Assembly (NCBI RefSeq): GCF_041197575.1
Contig: NZ_JBDKXB010000004.1
Location: 1-64,000, forward strand
Direction of reading: 5' to 3'
Length of the DNA stretch: 64,000 bases
DNA from: Thioalkalicoccus limnaeus
Lineage (GTDB): Bacteria; Pseudomonadota; Gammaproteobacteria; Chromatiales; Chromatiaceae
Position numbers and translations under genes: made by a program. Below, one piece after another: positions 42,391 through 51,360 of this stretch. Below the pieces are notes generated by a model. It was not told the origin of the DNA. It was given only the letters and a program-made list of their open reading frames with translations, and ran no database searches. Every line of letters starts with the position of its first letter. Positions within the stretch are counted from its first letter, which is position 1.

Positions 42391-43152
42391 TCAGGCGAGA
42401 CGGGCGTCGGACTCGGTAGCCGTCGGCGCGTCTTCGAGCAGATCATCGCGTCCGCCGGCCATCGCGACGCTGGTCTGGCGCCCGTCGAGCACGGCGTCGG
42501 CGATCCCCTCGATGTACAGTCGCACGGCGCGAATCGCGTCGTCGTTACCGGGGATCACATAGTCGATATTGCTGGGGTCGTTGTTGGTGTCCACGACACC
42601 GATCACCGGGATGCCCAGTTTGTTGGCCTCGGTCACAGCGATCTTTTCGTGGCCGACGTCGACGACGAACAAAGCATCCGGCAGGTTGTCCATGTTCTTG
42701 ATGCCGCCGAGGCTTCGGTCGAGCTTCTCGCGATCGCGGCTCAGGTCCAGCGCTTCCCTCTTGTTGAAGCGCTCGATCGTGCCGTCCTCGAACATCGCCT
42801 CGAGTTCTTTGAGGCGCTTGATCGACTGGCGGATGGTCTTGAAGTTCGTCAGCATGCCGCCGAGCCATCGATGGTCGACGTAAGGCATCCCGCAGCGCTG
42901 CGCCTGTTCGCGGATGGCCTCGCGCGCGGCGCGCTTGGTGCCGACGAACAGAACGCGACCCCCGTTGGCGGTCAAGGTGCTGACGAAATTGCCCGCTTCG
43001 CGAAACAGCGGCAGCGTTTTTTCGAGGTTGACGATATGAATCTTGTTGCGGTGGCCGAAGATGAAGGTCGCCATCTTCGGGTTCCAATAGCGGGTCTGGT
43101 GGCCGAAATGCACACCGGCCTCCAGCATTTGGCGCATGGTAATCTGACTCAC
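42391..43152 (-). CDS. rpsB: 30S ribosomal protein S2
   Basis: S2 bridges the 30S head and body and binds S1. The 253-residue protein (E. coli 241) has MRQMLEAGVHFGHQTRYWNPKM, FIFGHRNKIHIVNLEKTLPLF, GGMLTNFKTI and the C-terminal part PVIGVVDTNNDPSNIDYVIPGNDDA. The GTG start is supported by AGGA six bases upstream and by alignment to the E. coli N terminus. It heads the large minus-strand operon. The region upstream (43153-43300) probably holds its leader; a TTGTCA (43272-43267) could be its -35, but I found no good -10 partner. Confidence 0.97.
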   Translation of the reverse strand: MSQITMRQMLEAGVHFGHQTRYWNPKMATFIFGHRNKIHIVNLEKTLPLFREAGNFVSTLTANGGRVLFVGTKRAAREAIREQAQRCGMPYVDHRWLGGMLTNFKTIRQSIKRLKELEAMFEDGTIERFNKREALDLSRDREKLDRSLGGIKNMDNLPDALFVVDVGHEKIAVTEANKLGIPVIGVVDTNNDPSNIDYVIPGNDDAIRAVRLYIEGIADAVLDGRQTSVAMAGGRDDLLEDAPTATESDARLA

Positions 43153-43297
43153 GGGTGATCCTCACGAGTTGGGTTGGGCCTCCACGCATCCCATCGAACA
43201 ACCACCAGGTGGCACCCAGTCCGATGTGACGATACGTGTGCGGGCTGATTTTGCGGCCGAGGCGCTTGACAATCGTCAGCTCGGTCGCGACTTAAAA

Positions 43298-43329
43298 ATA
43301 AGGCGAAAAACGGCCGTTTTTCGCCTTAT
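43298..43329. repeat. Perfect 32-bp palindrome between rpsB and map
   Basis: Bases 43298-43313 are the exact reverse complement of 43314-43329. The arms contain GGCGAAAAACGG, so the dyad is AT-rich at two places and GC-rich at the centre (CGGCCG). It lies in the divergent rpsB/map spacer (43153-43453), 146 bp from the rpsB start and 125 bp from the map start. It has no trailing T run on either strand. Confidence 0.9.
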
Positions 43330-43370
43330 CATCGAAGCGAATCGGCGTCTCGTAAACGGCCGGGTTCCGT

Positions 43371-43399
43371 TTGCGACAAGCCGAATCCTTTTATACCAT
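43371..43399 (+). promoter_or_regulatory. Possible promoter of map-glnD
   Basis: TTGCGA (43371-43376) and TACCAT (43394-43399) are 17 bp apart, inside the most AT-rich stretch of the spacer; an overlapping TATACC (43392-43397) is an alternative -10. The match is moderate. Confidence 0.4.
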
Positions 43400-43453
43400 A
43401 CCCAGTTCAACCGGGCCAAGCCGCTCATGTATCGACGAGGAACCAATAGCTCA

Positions 43454-44257
43454 GTGGACGCCGTCTCGCGCAGCCACAGCGTTCCAATCAAGGGCCCCGA
43501 GGAAATCGCCCGGATGCGCGTCGCCGGGCGCCTCGCCGCCGAGGTCCTCGAGATGATCGGCGACCATGTTCGGCCCGGCGTCACGACCGGCGAGCTGGAT
43601 CGCCTCTGCCACACCTACATCACCGAGGTGCAGGGCGCGATCCCGGCGCCGCTGGACTATCGCGGATTCCCGCGCTCGATCTGCACCTCGGTCAATCATC
43701 AGGTCTGTCACGGGATTCCCGGCATTAAAGCGCTGAAGAAAGGGGATATTCTGAACATCGACGTGACCGTGATCAAAGATGGCTACCATGGCGACACGAG
43801 CAAGATGTTCGCAGTCGGAGAGGTCTCGGTCTTGGCCCGTCGGCTGATCGAGGTGACCCGGAACGCGATGCTCGAGGGTATCGCTGCGGTCCGGCCCGGT
43901 GCGACCTTGGGCGACATCGGGTACGCGATCCAAAGCCACGCCGAAGCGCATCGCTTCTCGATCGTGCGCGAGTATTGCGGTCACGGTATCGGTCGCGAGT
44001 TCCACGAGGACCCACAGGTGCTGCATTATGGCGAGCCGAGCACCGGCCTGGTCCTGGAGCCCGGCATGTGCTTCACGATCGAGCCGATGATCAACGCCGG
44101 CAAGCGCTTCATCAAGCTGCTGCCGGATGGTTGGACGGTCGTGACCAAGGACCGAAGCCTGTCGGCGCAATGGGAACACACGATTCTCGTGACCGAGACC
44201 GGCCATGAGATCCTGACCTTGCGCGTCGAGGAGCAGGACCTGGTCGGCGCCGCGTGA
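43454..44257 (+). CDS. map: Methionine aminopeptidase type I
   Basis: Map removes the initiator Met from new proteins. The C-terminal core shows the metal ligands: Asp in NIDVTVIKDGYHGDTSKMF, His in CGHGIGREFHEDPQVLH, and Glu in GMCFTIEPM and WEHTILVT. The GTG at 43454 is chosen because it gives 267 residues (E. coli 264) with PIKGPEEIARMRVAGRLAAEVL close to the N terminus, and AGGA lies 12 bases upstream. An ATG at 43427 would add nine residues. The gene is divergent from rpsB and followed by glnD, the conserved gammaproteobacterial layout. Confidence 0.95.
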   Translation: MDAVSRSHSVPIKGPEEIARMRVAGRLAAEVLEMIGDHVRPGVTTGELDRLCHTYITEVQGAIPAPLDYRGFPRSICTSVNHQVCHGIPGIKALKKGDILNIDVTVIKDGYHGDTSKMFAVGEVSVLARRLIEVTRNAMLEGIAAVRPGATLGDIGYAIQSHAEAHRFSIVREYCGHGIGREFHEDPQVLHYGEPSTGLVLEPGMCFTIEPMINAGKRFIKLLPDGWTVVTKDRSLSAQWEHTILVTETGHEILTLRVEEQDLVGAA

Positions 44258-44429
44258 CACCGCAGGCCCGAATCGGCGAGGGTCGTCCGCGGCGCGTTTC
44301 CGGGCGACCTGCGCGGTCTGCACCGAGGCCTGGTCACGCGGCGCGCCCGTCCCTCGATCCCCGATTCCGGGGTCGAAAGCTCCATCCGAGCCGCCGCCGC
44401 GGTGTCCCATCGCCGTGACCGAGGGTTAG

Positions 44430-47048
44430 ATGCGACCGGCTACCCAATCCGTGTCTTCGATCGCGCATCATCGGCAGCGTCTCCGCACCGGTGCCGCGGC
44501 CCTGTTCGAGCGTTTCGATCATGGGATCGCGGTCGCGGATCTGGTGCGCGATCACAGCCGGCTCATCGATGCGGTGCTGTGCGAGTTGTGGGACGAGCTC
44601 ATCGCTGACAGCGAGGGAGCGGCCCTGGTCGCGGTCGGCGGCTACGGCCGCCAGGAGCTGCACCCGGCATCCGATGTGGACATCCTGATTCTGGTCGCGC
44701 CCGAGTCGGTCGATACGCTCGCCGACCCGATCGCGGCCTTCATCACCCATTTGTGGGATCTCGGCATCGAACCTGGGCACAGCGTGCGCACAGTTGCCGA
44801 GTGCGTCCGTGAGGCGGCCGCGGATGTCACGGTCGTGACCAATCTGATCGAATCGCGGCTGTTGACGGGCAACCCTCGCTTGTTCGCGGCGATGCGCCGG
44901 GCCACGGGGCCGGATCGGATCTGGTCGAGCGAGGCCTTCTTCTCGGCGAAGATCGCCGAGCAACAGGCGCGTTGGCACAAGTATGGCGACACGGCCTACA
45001 ACCTGGAACCGAATATCAAGGAGAACCCCGGTGGCCTGCGCGACATCCAGATGATCGCGTGGGTCGCCAAGCGGCATTTCGCGGCCGAAACCCTGCATGA
45101 TCTCGTCGATCACGGGTTTTTGACCGAGACCGAGCATCGGGCGCTCGTCGAGGGGCAGGCGTTGTTGTGGCGGATCCGCTTCGCGTTGCACCGGATCAAC
45201 GGCCGGCGCGAGGATCGCCTGCTGTTCGATCACCAGCGGACACTGGCCCGGCAGTTCGGGTACAGCGACGGCCCGAACAACCTCGCCGTCGAGCAATTCA
45301 TGCAGCAGTATTATCGTACCGTGATGGAGCTGAATCGGCTCAACGAGATGCTGTTGCAACTGTTCGAGGAGGCGATCCTGCTCCACGACCGGCTTGGGTC
45401 GCCGGTCGCGATCAATCGCCGTTTCCAGTCGCGCAGCGGCTATCTCGAGGTCACGCATGATCAGGTCTTCAAGCGTTCGCCGCGCGCGTTGCTCGAGGTC
45501 TTCCTGGTCCTGCAGACGCACCCGCACCTGCAGGGCGTGCGTGCGAGCACGATCCGGCTGATCCGCGAGCACCGCCACCTGATCGACGACGGGTTCCGCA
45601 ACGACCTGCGCGCGCGCAGCCTGTTCATGGAGATCCTCCGGCAACCGGTCGGGATCAACCGGGCCCTGCGGCGAATGAACCGCTACGGGGTCCTCGCCGC
45701 CTACATCCCGGCCTTCGCGAACATCGTCGGGCGGATGCAGTACGACCTGTTTCATGTCTACACGGTCGACGAGCATACCTTGATCGTGTTGCGCAATATG
45801 CGCCGCTACACGGTCGCCGAGCTCGCCGACGAGCTGCCGTTGTGCACGGCGATCGCGCGCCGGATCCCGAAGCTCGAGCTTCTGTACCTGGCCGGGCTTT
45901 TCCACGATATCGCGAAGGGGCGCGGCGGCGATCACTCGCAGCTCGGCGCGGCCGACGCGCGCGAGTTCTGCCGTCTTCACGGACTCGGCGACTTCGACGC
46001 GAACCTCGTCGCCTGGCTCGTCGAACGCCATTTGCTGATGTCGATCACCGCGCAGCGCAAAGACATCGGCGACCCGCAGGTCGTGCAGGCCTTCGCTGCC
46101 GAGGTCGGAGATCCGACCCGGCTCGATTATCTGTACCTGTTGACGGTTGCCGATGTCCGGGGTACGAACCCGCAGCGCTGGAACGGCTGGCGCGAGGCCC
46201 TGCTGCGCGAGCTGTATCTGGCGACGCGGCGCGCCCTGCTGCGCGGCCTCGAGAATCCCCAGGCCCAGGACGAGCTGATCGAGCAGAAGCGTTTCGAGGC
46301 GCTGCGCCTGCTCGGCCGTTACGGGTGCGATGCGCCGGCGTCGATGGCCCTGTGGCAGGGCTTCAGTCGCGACTACTTCCTGCACAATGCGCCCGACGAC
46401 ATCGCGTGGCAGACCTGCCAGATGCTGATGACGGACCCGGCGCAGCTGCCACTGATCCGGATCCGGCCCTTGACGGCCCGCGGCGGCACCGAGATCTTCC
46501 TGTACGCGCGCGACCGCCAGGATCTCTTCGCGCGGACGACGGCGATGCTCGACCAGCTCGATCTGACGATCATGGATGCGCGGATCCTGACGACCGATGA
46601 CGGCATGATGCTCAACAGCTACCAGGTGCTCGACCAAGGCGGCACGCCGGTCGAGGATGAGGAGCGGCTCGATGAAATCCGCTTCGGCCTCGGGTCCGCA
46701 CTGGCCGACGACGGGACCGGCGACATCCGTGTCGCGCGCCGAATGCCGCGCCAGTACCGGCACTTTCCGATCCAGACGCAGGTCAGTTTCTCGTCCGATG
46801 AAGGGAACGAGCGAACCGTGATGCGGCTGACGACGCTCGACCGCCCCGGCCTGCTCGCCGCCGTCGGCTCGGTCTTCGAGTATTGCCACATCCGGCTGAC
46901 GAACGCGAAGATTGCGACGGTCGGCGCCGAGGTCGACGATGTCTTCTTCATCACCTCGACCGACGGCACGCCGATCACCTGCGAGAATGCGCTTGCGTGC
47001 TTGCGCCAGGAGATCCATCGCCGGCTCGAGCAGGTGACGGCGCACTGA
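44430..47048 (+). CDS. glnD: [Protein-PII] uridylyltransferase / uridylyl-removing enzyme GlnD
   Basis: GlnD senses glutamine and uridylylates or deuridylylates PII, setting the cell's nitrogen response. The 872-residue protein shows the nucleotidyltransferase motif GGYGRQELHPASDVDILIL (from residue 70, Asp82 and Asp84), the linker NIKENPGGLRDIQMIAWVAKR, an HD phosphohydrolase domain (YLAGLFHDIAKGRGGDHS) and two C-terminal ACT domains (about 690-760 and 800-870). GAGGG lies four bases before the ATG. It is followed, 220 bp later, by gdhA. Confidence 0.96.
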   Translation: MRPATQSVSSIAHHRQRLRTGAAALFERFDHGIAVADLVRDHSRLIDAVLCELWDELIADSEGAALVAVGGYGRQELHPASDVDILILVAPESVDTLADPIAAFITHLWDLGIEPGHSVRTVAECVREAAADVTVVTNLIESRLLTGNPRLFAAMRRATGPDRIWSSEAFFSAKIAEQQARWHKYGDTAYNLEPNIKENPGGLRDIQMIAWVAKRHFAAETLHDLVDHGFLTETEHRALVEGQALLWRIRFALHRINGRREDRLLFDHQRTLARQFGYSDGPNNLAVEQFMQQYYRTVMELNRLNEMLLQLFEEAILLHDRLGSPVAINRRFQSRSGYLEVTHDQVFKRSPRALLEVFLVLQTHPHLQGVRASTIRLIREHRHLIDDGFRNDLRARSLFMEILRQPVGINRALRRMNRYGVLAAYIPAFANIVGRMQYDLFHVYTVDEHTLIVLRNMRRYTVAELADELPLCTAIARRIPKLELLYLAGLFHDIAKGRGGDHSQLGAADAREFCRLHGLGDFDANLVAWLVERHLLMSITAQRKDIGDPQVVQAFAAEVGDPTRLDYLYLLTVADVRGTNPQRWNGWREALLRELYLATRRALLRGLENPQAQDELIEQKRFEALRLLGRYGCDAPASMALWQGFSRDYFLHNAPDDIAWQTCQMLMTDPAQLPLIRIRPLTARGGTEIFLYARDRQDLFARTTAMLDQLDLTIMDARILTTDDGMMLNSYQVLDQGGTPVEDEERLDEIRFGLGSALADDGTGDIRVARRMPRQYRHFPIQTQVSFSSDEGNERTVMRLTTLDRPGLLAAVGSVFEYCHIRLTNAKIATVGAEVDDVFFITSTDGTPITCENALACLRQEIHRRLEQVTAH

Positions 47049-47268
47049 CCTGGGGCGAATGCTGCCTCGACCTGGTGCGCGGAGTGGCCAGGCATGGTCG
47101 ATTTGGTGCATCATTGCGTCCCGCATCGGGCCGGACGTCGGCCTGATCCGTCCGCCGCGGTGGCGGTGCCCGCTGCCGCGCCCGGGTCTTGAACCCCTTT
47201 GCCCCGAACTAACGCGCCACATCGCTTGGTTACGCGTCCCGGCGAGCCGGCGCCGGAGATGCATCGAT

Positions 47269-48618
47269 ATGGTTGCAGGTCTCGACGAGAAGCTCGAACC
47301 CATCTTTCAGGAGGTCTTGCGCCGCAACGCCGGCGAGACCGAGTTCCATCAAGCCGTCCGCGAGGTCCTCGAGACCCTCGGGCCCGTGCTCGTCAAGTAT
47401 CCGGAGTTTGCCGAATACAAGGTCATCCAGCGGATCTGCGAGCCCGAGCGGCAGATCATCTTCCGTGTCCCGTGGCAGGACGACCAGGGCCGGGTCCACA
47501 TCAACCGCGCGTTCCGCGTCGAGTTCAACAGCGCCCTTGGCCCGTACAAGGGCGGTATGCGGTTCCATCCGTCCGTCTATCTCGGGATCATCAAGTTCCT
47601 CGGTTTCGAGCAGATCTTCAAGAATGCGCTGACCGGACTGCCGATCGGTGGCGGGAAGGGCGGTAGCGACTTCGACCCCAAGGGCAAGTCGGATTCGGAG
47701 ATCATGCGTTTCTGCCAGAGTCTGATGACCGAGCTGTACCGGCACATCGGCGAGCACACGGACGTGCCGGCCGGCGACATCGGCGTCGGACAGCGAGAGA
47801 TCGGCTACCTGTTCGGTCAGTACAAGCGGATCACGAATCGCTACGAATCCGGCGTCTTCACCGGCAAGGGGCTGAACTGGGGCGGCAGCCGGGCCCGTAC
47901 CGAGGCGACCGGCTATGGCACCGTGTTCTTCCTCGACGAGATGCTCAAGGTCCGTGGCGATGCGCTCGACGGCAAGACCTGCGTCGTTTCCGGCTCCGGC
48001 AATGTCGCCATCTATGCGACCGAGAAGGCGACGAGTCTGGGTGCCAAGGTCATCGCGTGCTCGGATTCCAACGGCGTCATCGTCGATCAGGACGGCATCG
48101 ATCTGGACCTGCTCAAACAGATCAAGGAGATCGAGCGCCGCCGCGTCAGCGCGTACGCGCAGCAGAAGAAGGGCGCGACCTATCTCGAGGACGGCAATAT
48201 CTGGACCATCCCTTGCCAGGTCGCGCTACCCTGTGCAACCCAGAACGAATTGACCGGCAAGGATGCGCAGCTGCTGGTGCAGCAGGGTTGCATCGCGGTC
48301 GCCGAGGGCGCCAACATGCCGACGACGCCCGAGGGGATCCGGGTCTTCCAGGAGGCTGGCATCGCCTATGGTCCGGGAAAGGCGGCGAATGCCGGTGGCG
48401 TCGCGACCAGTGCCCTGGAGATGCAGCAGAACGCGAGCCGCGATTCCTGGACCTTCGACTACACCGAGCAGCGGTTGCAGGAGATCATGGTCAACATCCA
48501 CCGCAATTGCTACGAGACGAGTGCCGAATTCGGCGCCGAAGGCAATTATGTGGTCGGGGCGAACATCGCCGGTTTTCTCAAGGTCAGCCAGGCGATGGTC
48601 GCCCTCGGCCTGATCTGA
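47269..48618 (+). CDS. gdhA: NADP-type glutamate dehydrogenase
   Basis: GdhA aminates 2-oxoglutarate to glutamate. The 449-residue product (E. coli 447) has RVEFNSALGPYKGGMRFHPSV, LPIGGGKGGSDFDPKGKS with the catalytic Lys region, DVPAGDIGVGQREIGYL, TGKGLNWGGS, and the nucleotide fold SGSGNVAIYA. The ATG at 47269 fits the family start (VAGLDEKLEPIFQEV). The frame is open for 210 bases upstream but without homology. Standing next to glnD suggests a shared nitrogen theme; whether they share a transcript is unclear. It converges on the PEP-binding protein gene. Confidence 0.97.
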   Translation: MVAGLDEKLEPIFQEVLRRNAGETEFHQAVREVLETLGPVLVKYPEFAEYKVIQRICEPERQIIFRVPWQDDQGRVHINRAFRVEFNSALGPYKGGMRFHPSVYLGIIKFLGFEQIFKNALTGLPIGGGKGGSDFDPKGKSDSEIMRFCQSLMTELYRHIGEHTDVPAGDIGVGQREIGYLFGQYKRITNRYESGVFTGKGLNWGGSRARTEATGYGTVFFLDEMLKVRGDALDGKTCVVSGSGNVAIYATEKATSLGAKVIACSDSNGVIVDQDGIDLDLLKQIKEIERRRVSAYAQQKKGATYLEDGNIWTIPCQVALPCATQNELTGKDAQLLVQQGCIAVAEGANMPTTPEGIRVFQEAGIAYGPGKAANAGGVATSALEMQQNASRDSWTFDYTEQRLQEIMVNIHRNCYETSAEFGAEGNYVVGANIAGFLKVSQAMVALGLI

Positions 48619-48645
48619 CGCGCCTTCGGCTATCCGGGGCGCTCG

Positions 48646-48667
48646 TGCGGGGCAGGGATGCCCCGCA
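48646..48667. terminator. Hairpin between convergent genes
   Basis: TGCGGGGC (48646-48653) pairs perfectly with GCCCCGCA (48660-48667) around a six-base loop, in the 102-bp gap between the gdhA stop and the convergent PEP-binding gene. No T tract follows on either strand, so termination is only possible. Confidence 0.3.
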
Positions 48668-48720
48668 AGGCGGTTTCGCGACCTCCTCCGAAGCAAGCCG
48701 GTCACCGCCGCTTGGGCCGC

Positions 48721-51360
48721 TCAGGCGACCCTCGAACGGCGGTCCTGGAAACAGAGCAGGCGTTGGCTGACGATGTCGGCGACGACCTTGAGTCCGAGCC
48801 CTTCGACAGCGAAGCAGCGCACGGCCGCCGCGACCGCGTCATCGGTCGAATCACCGTCGGTGAAGATCGGACGTCGGCGGCGCGCCGACAGGCCGTCAAG
48901 CCAGGCGGGCCGGTAGTCGCTGCCCGGCTGTTGCGGAAACAGGGCGACGTACGCGATCTGCGATTCGACGAGATCCTGGAAGAAATGCGACCCGAAGGAC
49001 AGGTCCGGGACCAGTCCGTCGCCGAGTTCGGCGACCTCGACGATGACCGCGACCCGGCTGATGTCGCCGAAGCGGATCGGTACCCCCAGTTCCGGGCTGC
49101 TGGTGCCCCAACGCCCGGGACCGATCAGCAGTGTCGGACACTGATCGCGCGCCGAGATCCGGCGATTGAGGCGACCGATCAGCCGTGCGACGGCGAATTT
49201 CTGGGTCGTCGTCAGCGCGCTGTAGGCCGGCCCATCGACGCAGATGACCTGCGCGATCGGCTGGTCGATGTTGCCGCCCATGAAGTGGCCGTTGCTCGCG
49301 AAGAACAGCCGGCGTGGCGGCACCTGATCCGGGAGCGCGACCCGCTGGCTCAGTCCAAGCGTCTGCAGCGGCCGGCATTGAACCAGGTTGAACGACGGCT
49401 CGCCAGTGTCGCCCAGATGCACCGTGAACTCGATGTCGACCGGATAGTCGTAGGCCGTCTCGAGCGCCGCGAGCAGCCGCCGCATCAGCGGCACGAACGG
49501 CGTCGCGCCGAGCAGCGGCGCGAAGGTCAGGCGCCAGACCGGCTCGGCCTGGCCGTGCGCGCGGGCGCGCTGTGTCGCGTCGCGGTCGAGCTCGGCGCAC
49601 CAGCGTAACGGCAGATCGGGGTCGTCGCGGACCAACTGGCGCAGCGGCAGCGCGCGCAGCCGGTTCTCGGCGATATCGAGGACATCCACATCGTGCTGCG
49701 AGAAGCGCCCGGCGTCGTCCTGGTCGCGAAATGGCCGTTTGTGCGGCTGGTCGAGCGCGACGACGCAGGCGTGATCGCCTTCGATCCGATCGACGGCCCG
49801 GGTGCCGAGCCCCATCACCAGGCGCACCATGCCGGCGGCCGGGTCCATCGACTCCTCCCAGACGAAGGTGTTGCGCGAGACCCCGACCCCGGCTGCATCG
49901 GGAAAGTAATAACCGCCGTGATAGCGCCCGTTGACCCTCTGCAGCAGCAAGGCCATCGGTTCTTCGAGATCGGCCAAGCCCCGTTGCTGACGGTAGACGA
50001 GTGCGTCGTCGCCCATCGTGCTCGCGAAGACGCGACAGATCGCCTCCTCGAGCTGTGCGAGCCGTTGCTCGGGGGGGCCCTGGTTGACCCGGAACAGGCT
50101 CTCGTACTTGCCGGCGAACGCGTTGCCGAAGCCGTCCTCGAGCAGGCTGCTCGAGCGAACCAGGATCGGGTACTGGCCGAAATAGTCGAGCATCCGTTCG
50201 AGGTCCAGGCGGACCTCCTCGGGCAGGCGGCCCTGGAGCATGTCCTCGCGCAGCGTCTGGGCCTCGCTGAAATAGCCGTCAGCGGTCCGTTGGCGCATGA
50301 TCCGCGGCCACCAGCCGTTGTGGACCAGGTATGAATAGTAGACGTCGGAGCCGAGATAGAAGGAGTCGTGCGGGTCCAGGTGTCGACCCCACAGATCGGG
50401 TTCCTCGCGGATCAGGATTCGCCGGGCGAGCAGCATGCCGACGGCCTTGCCGCCGATGTAGCCGGTACCGATCATCCGCGCCCGGATTGCGATCAGGTCG
50501 TCGAGCGTCAGATAGCGCCGCGCCAACGCGACGATCCGCGGGTCGCGGCTGATCACGACTTGATAGAGCTGTTCGAGCACCTGCACGCGGCGTGGAGAGG
50601 CGGCCTCGTGGGTCGCCACCTCGGCTGCGTCGAGGAACAGGCGATCCCAATAGTCGAGCTGGCGTTGCGAGGTCTCGCCCTGGCGCCGCTCCAGATCCGC
50701 GTGCAGGCGCGTCGCGTCGCTGCTGTCGATCACCGGCCGGAACTGGTCGCCGTCGTGGATGTGCGGCAGGAACATCGTCGGCGACTGACGCTGCCAGACC
50801 TTGACCGGCTGGACATAGCGCTCGGCCGCCGCGCGCCGGACGTCGATCAGGACCTGCGTCGTCTCGCGGATCCGCGACATGGTCCGGTGCGAGTGGCTGG
50901 TCGGCCGCAACGCGAAATAGGCGACCGTGTCGAGCTCGTACAGATAGGGGCAGATGACCTGGAACAGGTTGCCGACCATCAGATCGGTCGCCCAGGCCGA
51001 CAGCAGATCCGATAGGCAATCGAAGACGTAGAAGGCGCCGCGGCCGTGGTCGGTGATCAACTGATAGACGTGGCGCGTAAAGGCCTCGAAGCCGCGCAGG
51101 GCATCGATGTCGACGATCTGGATGCCGAGTCCGGGGGCGACCAGCGGCGCGTGGCGGCCGTAACGCAGATAGATGATCGAGCGGCCGCGGGCCGCCGCCG
51201 TCGCGACGAAGGGTGTCACGAAATGCCGGTAATCGTCGATCGACTCGACGCGCCAGACGACGTTGTCGCCGAGGCGCAGGCCATCGAGTACCGTGTCGAG
51301 CCGCGGCAGGCCGGTCGAGACCCTCTCGGGCGCGAGGTGCGGATCCAATGGGCTGATCAT
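48721..51360 (-). CDS. PEP/pyruvate-binding (PPDK_N) protein with degenerate KaiC-like N-terminal domain
   Basis: The 879-residue protein has the ATP-grasp-like PEP/pyruvate-binding domain of PEP synthase and pyruvate phosphate dikinase, seen in ILVRSSSLLEDGFGNAFAGKYES and the later LVMGLGTRAVDR and VQCRPLQTL. It lacks the swivelling domain with the phospho-His (a TSHAA-type motif) and the C-terminal PEP barrel. Residues 1-200 start STGLPRLDTVLDGLRLGDNV, like KaiC/RecA-fold proteins, but the Walker A loop is absent. A C-terminal module (LLIGPGRWGTSSPELGVP) follows. Function is unknown; a nucleotide-dependent phosphoryl or regulatory step is possible. Its ATG overlaps the stop of the aminotransferase gene (ATGA). 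Confidence 0.75.
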   Translation of the reverse strand: MISPLDPHLAPERVSTGLPRLDTVLDGLRLGDNVVWRVESIDDYRHFVTPFVATAAARGRSIIYLRYGRHAPLVAPGLGIQIVDIDALRGFEAFTRHVYQLITDHGRGAFYVFDCLSDLLSAWATDLMVGNLFQVICPYLYELDTVAYFALRPTSHSHRTMSRIRETTQVLIDVRRAAAERYVQPVKVWQRQSPTMFLPHIHDGDQFRPVIDSSDATRLHADLERRQGETSQRQLDYWDRLFLDAAEVATHEAASPRRVQVLEQLYQVVISRDPRIVALARRYLTLDDLIAIRARMIGTGYIGGKAVGMLLARRILIREEPDLWGRHLDPHDSFYLGSDVYYSYLVHNGWWPRIMRQRTADGYFSEAQTLREDMLQGRLPEEVRLDLERMLDYFGQYPILVRSSSLLEDGFGNAFAGKYESLFRVNQGPPEQRLAQLEEAICRVFASTMGDDALVYRQQRGLADLEEPMALLLQRVNGRYHGGYYFPDAAGVGVSRNTFVWEESMDPAAGMVRLVMGLGTRAVDRIEGDHACVVALDQPHKRPFRDQDDAGRFSQHDVDVLDIAENRLRALPLRQLVRDDPDLPLRWCAELDRDATQRARAHGQAEPVWRLTFAPLLGATPFVPLMRRLLAALETAYDYPVDIEFTVHLGDTGEPSFNLVQCRPLQTLGLSQRVALPDQVPPRRLFFASNGHFMGGNIDQPIAQVICVDGPAYSALTTTQKFAVARLIGRLNRRISARDQCPTLLIGPGRWGTSSPELGVPIRFGDISRVAVIVEVAELGDGLVPDLSFGSHFFQDLVESQIAYVALFPQQPGSDYRPAWLDGLSARRRRPIFTDGDSTDDAVAAAVRCFAVEGLGLKVVADIVSQRLLCFQDRRSRVA

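Noticed and set aside
43298..43329. Palindrome as a bidirectional intrinsic terminator
   Set aside because: It lies between divergent, not convergent, genes and neither arm is followed by a T run.
44334..47303. 989-codon minus-strand open frame antisense to glnD
   Set aside because: It is a GC-rich shadow of glnD, with Arg/Asp/Gln-heavy composition, no family motifs and no ribosome binding site; the same holds for long antisense frames over lpdA, bamA, rseP, dxr and tsf.
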